A stretch of 34,497 bases of DNA from Micromonosporaceae bacterium (GTDB lineage: Bacteria; Actinomycetota; Actinomycetes; Mycobacteriales; Micromonosporaceae), in NCBI GenBank assembly GCA_020027875.1, contig JAHRHA010000058.1, positions 1 to 34,497 on the forward strand. The letters run 5' to 3'. Both the position numbers and the translations under genes were made by a program. Every line of letters starts with the position of its first letter. Position 1 is the stretch's first letter. This document shows positions 17,351-23,658 of the stretch, in pieces. The notes beneath the pieces were generated by a model, which saw only the letters and a program-made list of their open reading frames with translations, searched no databases and had not been told where the DNA came from.

Positions 17351-18670
17351 TTAGCGTACGGCCCCGGCGACGGACCACTGGGTGCCCCGCACCCGCAGCA
17401 GCAGGGCGACCAGGCGAACCACAATGAATACGGTCAGGCCGGCCCACACGCCGCCGAGGCCGAGGTTGAGCGCGTACGCGAGCCAGATCGCCGGCAGGAA
17501 GAAGCCGAGCGCCGCGACGAGGGTGAGGTTGCGCATGTACCGCACGTCGCCGGCGCCGATGAGCACGCCGTCCAGGGCGAAGACCACGCCCGCGAGGGGT
17601 TGCATGGCCACGAACCACGGCCAGGCCACCAGAGCCTGAGCGCGCACCTGCGGGTCCGGCGAGAACAGGCCCGGCAGCACGAGAGCGCCCGCGGCGATGG
17701 CCACGCCGAATGCCACACCGCACACTCCCCCGATCCGGGCGATGCGCGCCGCTGCTCGGTGCGCCGCAGTCGTGTCACCGGCGCCGAGGGTCGCGCCGAC
17801 GAGCGACTGGGCCGCGATCGCCACGGCGTCGAGGGCCAGCGCGCAGAACATCCAGAGTTGCAGCGCGATCTGGTGCGCGCCAAGGGCCGCCGTGCTGAAG
17901 CGGGCCGCCACGGCCGCCGCGGACAGGAAGCAGGCCTGGAAGGCCGCACCGCGCACGAGGAGGTCGCGGCTCACTACCAGTTGGCGGCGCAGCATCGCCG
18001 GGTCCGGTGCGAGGGCCACCCGCTCGACCACGAGCGCCCGGGCGAAGAGCACCCCGCCCAGGGTCTGCGCGGCGACGTTGGCGATGGCCGAGCCGACGAG
18101 CCCCAACCCGGCCGGATAGACCAGGAGCGGGCAGAGCACGGCCGAGAGCACGTTGGAGCCAATGACGTAGTAGACCGGTCGGCGGGTGTCCTGCACCCCG
18201 CGCATCCATCCGTTGCCGGCCATCGCCAGCAGGATGCCGGGGGCGCCCAGAGCCGCGATCCGCAACCACTCCGCCGCGCCGCGGGCGACCTCGCCGTCGC
18301 CGCCGGCGAGGATGCGGGTCAGCGGCGCCGCACCGAGCTGGGCGAGCGCGGCCATCGCCACGCCGACCGTCAGCGCGAGCCAGGAGGCCTGGACACCCTC
18401 GTGGACCGCAGCGGCGCGATCACCGGCGCCGAAGCGTCGCGCCGCACGGCCGGTCGTGCCGTAGGCGAGGACAGTGCCGAGCCACGCCGCGATCGACAGG
18501 ATCCCGCCGCCGAGCGCGAGCCCGGCGAGCTGCGTGCGTCCGAGGTGCCCGACGACCGCGGTGTCGACCAGGACGTAGATCGGCTCGGCGGCGAGCACGA
18601 GGAGTGCGGGCAACGCGAGGGCGGCGATGCGTCGCGCCGATACGGCGCCAGGCTCAGCTGTCACTTCCAC
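17351..18670 (-). CDS. MATE family transporter (DinF-like)
   Basis: 439 aa with about twelve hydrophobic helices arranged as two similar halves. ALPALLVLAAEPIYVLVDTA near the N-terminus and VVGHLGRTQLAGLALG match the first helices of the MATE/DinF group, and the repeat-half counterpart is FSTAALGAHQIALQLW near residue 257. These proteins export cationic compounds using a H+ or Na+ gradient; the substrate is unknown. The start is a GTG at 18670 with GGGAG 9 nt upstream. A DinF-like gene between the nrnA-like gene and truB is seen in related actinobacteria. Confidence 0.93.
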   Translation of the reverse strand: MEVTAEPGAVSARRIAALALPALLVLAAEPIYVLVDTAVVGHLGRTQLAGLALGGGILSIAAWLGTVLAYGTTGRAARRFGAGDRAAAVHEGVQASWLALTVGVAMAALAQLGAAPLTRILAGGDGEVARGAAEWLRIAALGAPGILLAMAGNGWMRGVQDTRRPVYYVIGSNVLSAVLCPLLVYPAGLGLVGSAIANVAAQTLGGVLFARALVVERVALAPDPAMLRRQLVVSRDLLVRGAAFQACFLSAAAVAARFSTAALGAHQIALQLWMFCALALDAVAIAAQSLVGATLGAGDTTAAHRAAARIARIGGVCGVAFGVAIAAGALVLPGLFSPDPQVRAQALVAWPWFVAMQPLAGVVFALDGVLIGAGDVRYMRNLTLVAALGFFLPAIWLAYALNLGLGGVWAGLTVFIVVRLVALLLRVRGTQWSVAGAVR

Positions 18671-18740
18671 CCGGTCATGCTCCCACGGCGGTAAGGAGTT
18701 GCGCCATCTACGCTACTTACATCTGCCGAAGAGTGGAACT

Positions 18741-18781
18741 GCGCGCACCCCGCCCACCGACACCCGGTGAGCGGGGCGCGC
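18741..18781 (-). terminator. Compound GC hairpin after a small gene
   Basis: GCGCGCACCCCGC (18741-18753) pairs with GCGGGGCGCGC (18771-18781) apart from a 2-nt bulge, and the loop contains a smaller CACCG/CGGTG stem. It begins 24 nt downstream of the stop of the 34-codon frame at 18805 and about 70 nt before the MATE start, so it probably ends the transcript of the small gene. Confidence 0.55.
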
Positions 18782-18804
18782 TCGAGGAGGGAGAGGGACC
18801 GTGG

Positions 18805-18909
18805 CTACCAGCGGCGATCCATGGACTGTTGCAGCGCCTGGCGTGCTGTCTCGCGCGGCTGGGTCGCGCTCGGCTCCGGCTTGGGCTGCGGTTTGGGCTT
18901 GTCGTTCAT
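18805..18909 (-). CDS. Possible 34-aa small protein
   Basis: ATG at 18909 to TAG at 18805. The peptide starts MNDKPKPQPKPEPSATQP, then RETARQALQQSMDRRW: a Lys/Pro-rich start and an amphipathic charged end. Support: GAAGG lies 8 nt before the ATG, third codon positions are mostly G or C as in real genes here, and a strong hairpin follows the stop. The opposite-strand GTG frame at 18801 also has a purine-rich site but has low third-position GC. No homology is claimed. Confidence 0.5.
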   Translation of the reverse strand: MNDKPKPQPKPEPSATQPRETARQALQQSMDRRW

Positions 18910-19304
18910 CGTGTTGACCTTCATTCACGCATGGGTTGATTGGCTGCGCACGGCGCGATAGCGCCGGTGTCGTTATCGGGGCGCTGCGGCGATCAGGCCG
19001 GGATCGCCGGCCGTCCTGCTGTGGGAGTCCGTCAACTAAGAAGATCAACCGTCGAGGTCGACAGTGCCGCGTTGATCGCCTTCGGCGAAGCTGATTGGTG
19101 TCGCACCTTCGCCTCGCTCCCCTACCCGCTGTGCTTGATCTGCGGGGCCAGCGCCGAACTCCGCGGCGGGGAGCTGGCCTGCTAGCTGCAGATCCCGCCG
19201 CGGCGGCGAAGAATGAGTACGCTGCGCACGTTGTCCAAACTAGCGTTAAGCCCACTGGCTGGCGCAAAGTTCCCAGATTGCGGAACGTCGGCGCGCGCGA
19301 GGGC
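18910..19304. other. 395-bp stretch without a confident gene
   Basis: No frame has convincing coding character. It contains the 6-bp hairpin CGGCGC/GCGCCG (18951-18966) and the probable terminator at 19161-19203. The promoter for the small gene at 18909 should be here but was not identified. Confidence 0.5.
19161..19203 (-). terminator. Probable terminator of the small membrane-protein pair
   Basis: Perfect 10-bp arms CCGCGGCGGG (19161-19170) and CCCGCCGCGG (19194-19203) with a 23-nt loop, about 100 nt past the stop at 19305 on the minus strand. Confidence 0.5.
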
Positions 19305-19517
19305 TCAGCGGGCGAAGAAGTGCCAGCCGACCCACCACCAGAAGCCGAGTACCGCGACGCGGCCGACCGGGACCTTGCCGACCTGGTACTGCATGACGAA
19401 ACCGCTCATGTCGCCGAAGGTCGGGATCTTCGAGTCCTCGCGGCGCGACAGCCAGCCGACGACGGCAAAGGCCGCCGCGACGACGACGAAGAGGCTGATG
19501 ATCACGATTCGGCTCAT
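19305..19517 (-). CDS. Small membrane protein, DUF6186-like
   Basis: 70 aa: an N-terminal transmembrane helix (IVIISLFVVVAAAFAVVGWL), a charged loop with RREDSKIPTFGDM, and a C-terminal hydrophobic segment VAVLGFWWWVGWHFFAR. The WWWVGWHFFAR ending recalls the small actinobacterial family I know as DUF6186; this is from memory. The ATG at 19517 overlaps the stop of the preceding membrane-protein gene in ATGA (19514-19517), so the two are translationally coupled and may work together. Function unknown. Confidence 0.75.
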   Translation of the reverse strand: MSRIVIISLFVVVAAAFAVVGWLSRREDSKIPTFGDMSGFVMQYQVGKVPVGRVAVLGFWWWVGWHFFAR

Positions 19518-19921
19518 CGGCGGATCAACGCCCAGAAGCCGGTCAGCCAGCCGAAGTAACAGGCCGCCCGGGCAAGGTATGTGTTCAGCACGGGATCGGC
19601 GAGCAGGGATAGCGTCGGATAGTCGTCAATCGAGTGCTTGCTGAACGCGTACAGCTCGACGAAAGCAAGCATCAGTACGGGTACGAGCCACCACGCGGCA
19701 CTCCGGCCGAGCTGCGTCGGCGCTGGCCGCCGCCCCGTTCGGCCGGTCATCCCCAGCCAGAGCAGAGTGCCCCCCACGGCGAGGACAAGCAGGTTGGCGC
19801 TGAGCGTGAACGACCCAAACAGTCCACCCACGGCCGCGATGAGTACAAAAAGTGGGATCACGACCCAGGGTCTATCCCACGTACGCACTGCCTCAACGGT
19901 CACCGGGGGCGGCTGTTCCAT
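19514..19921 (-). CDS. Small integral membrane protein, unknown function
   Basis: 135 aa with four predicted transmembrane segments (WVVIPLFVLIAAVGGLFG, LLVLAVGGTLLWLGM, AAWWLVPVLMLAFVELYAF and the C-terminal YLARAACYFGWLTGFWALI). The ATG at 19921 is chosen; an in-frame TTG at 19966, only 3 nt after the stop of the phosphoesterase gene, would add 15 residues and cannot be excluded. It is the middle gene of a tight run: DHH phosphoesterase, this gene, then the 70-aa membrane protein. I do not recognise the family. Confidence 0.75.
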   Translation of the reverse strand: MEQPPPVTVEAVRTWDRPWVVIPLFVLIAAVGGLFGSFTLSANLLVLAVGGTLLWLGMTGRTGRRPAPTQLGRSAAWWLVPVLMLAFVELYAFSKHSIDDYPTLSLLADPVLNTYLARAACYFGWLTGFWALIRR

Positions 19922-19969
19922 ACGTCGATTGTTACCGCTGACGGGCGGCTTGGGCACAGTCGGCAAGCC

Positions 19970-20998
19970 CTAATCCACCCTGATCTTCTCGGACCGGTCG
20001 AGTTTGTCCCGTACCGTGCCCAGGACCTCGGCCGCCTCCCCGTAGCCGGTGAAACCGGCGGCCAGTCGGTGCCCACCGCCCCCGAGCGCCACCGCCACGG
20101 CCGCGACGTCGGTGCCTCCCTTGCTGCGCAGGGAGACCGCCCACTGGCCGGGTGCGACCGGTTTGACCAGGCAGGCCACGTCGGCCTCGGCCGCAGTGCG
20201 TACCACGTCCATGAAGCTCTCCAGCACGTGTATCGGCTGGCCGTACCGCTCGAGGTCAGCCATCGTGGCGTACGCCGAGACCAGGCCGCGCCCATCGGCC
20301 GCCGACGGATCGAGCTCGGCCCGGTTGAGCACCTCCGCGAGCAGCTGGATCGCGGCGAACGGACGGGTGTCGAACACCCGCCTGGCCACATCCCCTGGTT
20401 CGGCACCCGCCTCGACCAGCCGCGCGGCCAGGGCGAGCACCTCGGACGTGGTCGCGTCGAACTTGAACGAGCCGGTATCGGTGGCGATGGCGACGTAGAA
20501 GCAGGTCGCGATCTCCCGGTCGACGACGACGCCGAGCCGAGCGAGCAGATCCGCCGCGACCACGGCCGTGGCCGCCGCATCCGGATCGACGAGGCGGATC
20601 GACCCGAATCCGGTGTTACTGCCGTGATGGTCGAGCATGATCCACGTCGGCGCCGACTCGAGCGCCCCGATGAGCTCGCCGAGCCGACCAGGACTCGCCG
20701 CGTCGAAGCTGACCGCAAGGTCGGGCCTGGCCGGAGCCTTGCCGGGGTCGACGAGCAGGTCCAGCCCGGGCAGGAACCGGAACGGCTCGGCGACCTCGAA
20801 CGGCTCCGGAAAACTCGCGTAGACGCTTGTGAAGCCGAACCGGCGCAGCCCGAGGCCGAAGCCCAGCATGCTGCCGAGCGCGTCGCCGTCTGGGTTGACG
20901 TGACACGCGAGAAGCACGGTTCCATCGCGCGGCGCAGCGGCGATCGTCTCGGCCGCGAGGAACAGCTCTGCGTCGAGAGTGGACGACCCGTACCTCAC
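19970..20998 (-). CDS. DHH-family phosphoesterase (NrnA-like)
   Basis: 342 aa. The DHH motifs are ACHVNPDGDALGS (31-43), DHHGSN (around 122-127) and the DHHA1 signature GGGGHRLAAG (about 303-312). NrnA-like enzymes degrade nanoRNA and c-di-NMP linear products and can dephosphorylate pAp using manganese; which activity dominates here cannot be told from sequence. The GTG start at 20998 overlaps the rbfA stop in GTGA (20995-20998), so it is coupled to rbfA. This pairing is conserved in Gram-positive bacteria. Confidence 0.93.
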   Translation of the reverse strand: MRYGSSTLDAELFLAAETIAAAPRDGTVLLACHVNPDGDALGSMLGFGLGLRRFGFTSVYASFPEPFEVAEPFRFLPGLDLLVDPGKAPARPDLAVSFDAASPGRLGELIGALESAPTWIMLDHHGSNTGFGSIRLVDPDAAATAVVAADLLARLGVVVDREIATCFYVAIATDTGSFKFDATTSEVLALAARLVEAGAEPGDVARRVFDTRPFAAIQLLAEVLNRAELDPSAADGRGLVSAYATMADLERYGQPIHVLESFMDVVRTAAEADVACLVKPVAPGQWAVSLRSKGGTDVAAVAVALGGGGHRLAAGFTGYGEAAEVLGTVRDKLDRSEKIRVD

Positions 20999-21501
20999 CG
21001 ACGCTCGCCGAGCGTCGCGCCGTTAACGGTTTCGGCGTCGAAAGCGTCGACGTCGTCGAAGGCGTCAACGTCCTCGATGCCTTCGCCGGCCACCCGGTAG
21101 GGCTGGGCGTCGCCGGCGTAGGTGGCCCCGGCCGCGAGCTCATGCACCTTGGCGTCCGACTCCCGTGCCGCCGCCAGCAGCTCGTCGATGTGCTTTGCGT
21201 GGTCCTGCACATCGTCGAGGACGAAGGCCAGCGTCGGCGAGTGCTTGAGTCCGAGGGCCCGACCAACCGTGCTGCGCAGCAGGCCCTTGGCACTCTCCAG
21301 GGCTGCGGCGGTGGCCATCTGCTCGGTTGCGTCACCCAGCACGGTGTAGAAGACGGTGGCCTCACGCAGATCCGCGGTGATCCGCGAGTCCGTAATCGTG
21401 ATCATGCCGAGACGCGGATCCTTGATCTGCGTACGGACCAGCTCCGCCACCAGCTCCCGGACGCGCTCAGCGTGCCGACGCACCTTGGCCGGATCTGTCA
21501 T
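20995..21501 (-). CDS. rbfA: 30S ribosome-binding factor RbfA
   Basis: 168 aa. RbfA binds immature 30S subunits during 16S maturation and cold adaptation. The KH-like core is clear: RVRELVAELVRTQIKDPRLGMITITD, then YTVLGD and RSTVGRALGLKHSPTLAFVLDD. The ATG at 21501 is selected because GGAGGT lies 7 nt upstream; an earlier in-frame start at 21534 would add 11 non-conserved residues. The C-terminal 40 residues are acidic and probably disordered, with a repeated DVDAFD. Its stop overlaps the next start. Confidence 0.95.
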   Translation of the reverse strand: MTDPAKVRRHAERVRELVAELVRTQIKDPRLGMITITDSRITADLREATVFYTVLGDATEQMATAAALESAKGLLRSTVGRALGLKHSPTLAFVLDDVQDHAKHIDELLAAARESDAKVHELAAGATYAGDAQPYRVAGEGIEDVDAFDDVDAFDAETVNGATLGERR

Positions 21502-21603
21502 CTCCTCCACCTCCGACGTGTTCGAGAGTGTCAACGAAGGGCAGCCCGACTTCCCTGAGACTACTCCGGGCGCGCCCGTTCCTCGGCGATCCTGCGGGCC
21601 GCG

Positions 21604-21897
21604 TCAGTCGTCCTCGCCGTGCAGTCTCCGGCGGGTCGCGAGGACCTCCACCTCGGGCCGGCCGAAGACCAATCGCTCACACGAGTCGAGGACCTCACGG
21701 ACATGCGCGGCGTCGGCCGCGACCACGGCTACCCCGATCTCCGTGCGCCCGTGCAGGTCCGCCAGCCCGACCTCGGCCGCCGCGACCTCGTACTTGCGCA
21801 GCGCCGCGACTATCGGTCGGATGTACGAGCGTTTGGCCTTCAGCGACCGGGAGTCGCTCGGCAGCAGAAGGTCGTATACCGCAGTCCCGGTGTACAC
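21604..21897 (-). CDS. DUF503 family protein
   Basis: 97 aa from a GTG at 21897, the family's usual size. The peptide starts VYTGTAVYDLLLPSDSRSLK, followed by KRSYIRPIVAALRKYEV, GLADLHGRTEIGVAVVAAD and VLDSCERLVFGRPEVE. DUF503 genes normally lie between infB and rbfA and are thought to act near ribosome assembly, but the function is unproven. The frame stays open for 47 more codons upstream, with residues that do not resemble the family. A full leaderless promoter points exactly to the GTG at 21897, so I reject the longer versions. rbfA starts 102 nt downstream. Confidence 0.9.
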   Translation of the reverse strand: MYTGTAVYDLLLPSDSRSLKAKRSYIRPIVAALRKYEVAAAEVGLADLHGRTEIGVAVVAADAAHVREVLDSCERLVFGRPEVEVLATRRRLHGEDD

Positions 21898-22222
21898 GAT
21901 GTGCAAGATTACGTTTCTGCACCCGGCACGCCAAGCGATAAGGGCGGCCGAGTTTCGTGGCGACGTTGGCGCCTTGTCGGCAGGCGGTCCCATTGCGTCC
22001 GTGGACCCGTGAGGCGACGGCGGTCCCACCAGACCCACGCCGCGTGAGACGGCCGCTACTCCGTCCGGCTGACTCGGGCGTCACTGTGATCTATGTACAT
22101 TGGCGCTTATCTGGACCGCAACCGTGACTACCGGCCCGGCTGGGATTCCCTTTGACAGACGTCAGATTCGCATGAACACTGTGCTTCGTCGTGGCGATAC
22201 CGTGGGAGAGGCGAGACCTCGT
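21898..22222. other. 325-bp stretch between DUF503 and the RHS relics
   Basis: Apart from the DUF503 promoter I see no gene. The part beyond about 22080 is less GC-rich and contains a 20-codon plus-strand frame (22093-22155) too short to judge. It is the downstream edge of the inserted region. Confidence 0.4.
21906..21934 (-). promoter_or_regulatory. Promoter of the DUF503-rbfA operon (leaderless)
   Basis: On the minus strand TTGGCG (21929-21934), a 17-nt spacer and TAATCT (21906-21911) end 8 nt before the GTG at 21897. Spacing and hexamers fit a sigma-70-type actinobacterial promoter and a transcript starting at or next to the start codon. Confidence 0.6.
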
Positions 22223-22353
22223 TTAGTCGGACCGACCATCCGAGATCTCAACGGTAACGTTTTCGACGTTCACCAACCCAGGCCGATAACGTTGGGGATC
22301 CCAGCTGCTTCATATATAACTCCGATTGCTTCTCTAACGACCGATACCTCCAT
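22223..22353 (-). pseudogene. Remnant of a third RHS immunity gene
   Basis: From ATG at 22353 the frame reads MEVSVVREAIGVIYEAAG, then IPNVIGLGW and a stop at 22270-22272. One base on, a second frame continues VNVENVTVEISDGRSD to the TAA at 22223. Restoring a single G in TGGTG joins the two, giving W-VNVENV. The VNVENVTVEISDGRS stretch parallels SVENVDVEVILDDGSRWSA in the neighbouring broken immunity gene. So this looks like a frameshifted and 3'-truncated copy of an immunity gene of the same broad family, left by earlier exchange of toxin modules. That interpretation is inference from two short matches. Confidence 0.5.
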
Positions 22354-22366
22354 ACCAAATCTGCCG

Positions 22367-22513
22367 CTAGTGACGGCGAGAAAGGGCATCCTCACTGTTG
22401 AGGTGAAGGCGGTAGCGAGCCCCTGCGTATATCCTCGTAAAGGCGTACTCCTCCCGAGTTGGTGGCGGTATCTCGTCGAACGTCACGATTGAGTTCCATG
22501 AATCATTCCTCAA
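22367..22513 (-). CDS. Unassigned 48-codon frame, possibly a remnant
   Basis: Open from TTG at 22513 to TAG at 22367. The peptide contains NSIVTFDEIPPPTREEY and FTRIYAGARYRLHLN, which look like a real folded protein, but it is short, lacks a clear ribosome-binding site and overlaps the end of the broken immunity gene. A GTG at 22486 is an alternative start. It may be a piece of a toxin or immunity module. No family recognised. Confidence 0.3.
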   Translation of the reverse strand: MRNDSWNSIVTFDEIPPPTREEYAFTRIYAGARYRLHLNSEDALSRRH

Positions 22514-22837
22514 TATCAATGCGAACCAAGGCTATCGCAGGATCGCCGGCGGCAAGAATCGACTTGAGTATCGTAACCATGCCTTCCAGTCCACCTTGGT
22601 TGACCACAATGACGTCCGGAATACGAAGATAGGCACCATTGAGATGTTCGCCGGTTGTCTTCCACCGCCTCATGATTCGGCTTAACTCGGCTACGGAAGA
22701 GAAACGTTGCGCTCCATCGGCTTCCGTCGTCGAGAATTACCTCGACGTCGACATTCTCGACCGACTTGACGGCATCATGACTGCCAAGCATGAACACAGC
22801 CTCTGCTCCGCCGAGCTGGACTCTTACAATGGATCAT
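22503..22837 (-). pseudogene. Frameshifted RHS immunity gene
   Basis: Two frames together give a protein of about 110 aa. The first reads IVRVQLGGAEAVFMLG, SVENVDVEVILDDGSRWSAT; the second FSSVAELSRIMRRWKTTGEH, LNGAYLRIPDVIVVNQ, GLEGMVTILKSILAAGD to a TGA at 22503-22505. The switch falls in an AAA run at 22702-22704 (plus strand), where one extra base breaks the frame. An extra C at about 22831 also separates the natural ATG at 22837, which overlaps the orphan toxin's stop as ATGA, from the first frame. I recall small proteins with DDGSRWSATF and a following M-x-RW helix beside actinobacterial RHS toxins. If the bases are right it is dead; it should match the orphan toxin tip directly upstream. 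Confidence 0.7.
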
Positions 22838-23127
22838 CTGCCATAGAGTTCAAGCAGCCTATTGATCACGGCGCTCTCATCGGTTGCGCTGAGCGACATC
22901 GTGCCGATTCCTGGATTCATATTTCCTTGGCTGAGTTGGGCGAATGAGCTGTCCATTTCTTGCTGGACTCGTTGATTCCGTCCGCCTTGCTGTGCGGCCT
23001 TTGTTAGCAATGAGTCGTCGCCTATTGCGGACGACACGGTAATGCAGTTGCTGTTGTGGACGAGTACCGGGGCGGTGCCCGTTACCACATAGTACGTGTG
23101 CCCGCATCTGCCAGGTTGCCGTTGTTG
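22834..23127 (-). pseudogene. Orphan RHS C-terminal toxin tip with HINT remnant
   Basis: The open frame begins immediately after the stop of the intact immunity gene and has no start of its own; an 84-codon version could begin at the GTG at 23088. It reads HTYYVVTGTAPVLVHNSN, the end of a HINT domain (compare HTYYVLAGNTPVLVHNC in the large protein), then a tip with RNQRVQQEMDSSFAQLSQGN, MNPGIG and, at the end, ESAVINRLLELYG. In family members as I remember them, about 30 residues rich in strands and Arg lie between MNPGIG and the last helix; here they are missing, so the tip is probably internally deleted as well as displaced. The frame of the HINT remnant breaks a few codons upstream of HTYYV. 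It precedes the frameshifted immunity gene. Confidence 0.7.
23087..23100. repeat. 14-bp HINT-end repeat, orphan copy
   Basis: ACATAGTACGTGTG is identical to 23940-23953 in the large RHS gene. Both encode T-Y-Y-V in the same frame on the minus strand, 853 bp apart. Confidence 0.75.
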
Positions 23128-23658
23128 TTACATGCCGACTATCTCGTGGAAGAGGAGGTCGGAAGGACGCGCCATTATGTCATGCCAAACAACCCTCGAG
23201 TACTCCTCATCGAGGCCAACGGCCTCCAGCGACCGGAAGCAGGAGTAGTAACGCAGAGTCGCACTGCGCTCTCTCGGCGTTAAGCCTTCTAGCGGTACTC
23301 GAAACTCCTCAAAATACGGTGTATACATAGCGAATATGTCACGGCAGATGTAGAGACTCGGAGGTTCGAGAGCGTGGAGTTCTTCCTGAACTGTTACAGG
23401 ACTAGGAGCTGCTATCGTCAGGTCTGCTGAACTTCGCAAGGCTATCGCTACTCGAAAAGAGTTGCTCTGCTCCGTGGCGACCTTAGACAAGACCTCCACA
23501 CATATGTGCGCGTCTTCTACCGCCGAGTCTCTTGAATAGTGACTACCCAGGAGCTCGTCAAGATGGATCGAATCGTATGCCGGCCGCGTTGACAGACTGA
23601 ACTGACGCGCCGACTCGGCGGCCCACTGCGCAACCTTGGCTCGCAGCGATTCAGCCAC
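23128..23658 (-). CDS. Probable immunity protein of the RHS toxin
   Basis: 176 aa from a GTG at 23658. The start overlaps the end of the RHS gene by 8 nt (GTGGCTGA holds both the start and the RHS stop), so translation is probably coupled, as expected for a toxin/immunity pair. No signal peptide or membrane helix is seen, so it should stay in the cytoplasm. Segments include LHLDELLGSHYSRDSAVEDA-like helices around 30-50 and SLYICRDIFAMYTPYFEEF around 116-134. Codon use is clearly less GC-rich than in the core genes, as in many horizontally moving immunity genes. I do not recognise the family; the role rests on position. The frame is open upstream inside the RHS gene, but those codons belong to the RHS protein in another frame. 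Confidence 0.7.
   Translation of the reverse strand: MAESLRAKVAQWAAESARQFSLSTRPAYDSIHLDELLGSHYSRDSAVEDAHICVEVLSKVATEQSNSFRVAIALRSSADLTIAAPSPVTVQEELHALEPPSLYICRDIFAMYTPYFEEFRVPLEGLTPRERSATLRYYSCFRSLEAVGLDEEYSRVVWHDIMARPSDLLFHEIVGM

Noticed and set aside
18801..18917. Plus-strand GTG frame of 38 codons with a purine-rich upstream site
   Set aside because: Its third codon positions are not GC-rich, unlike the opposite-strand frame, and the peptide is Ala/Ser/Trp-biased with no recognisable pattern.
22093..22155. 20-codon plus-strand frame starting MYIGAYLDRNRDYRPGW
   Set aside because: It looks somewhat protein-like but is too short, has no clear ribosome-binding site and has no recognisable family.
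22100..22492. Plus-strand 130-codon frame across the immunity relics
   Set aside because: The minus strand carries the recognisable immunity remnants. The plus frame has no ribosome-binding site and no family motif.
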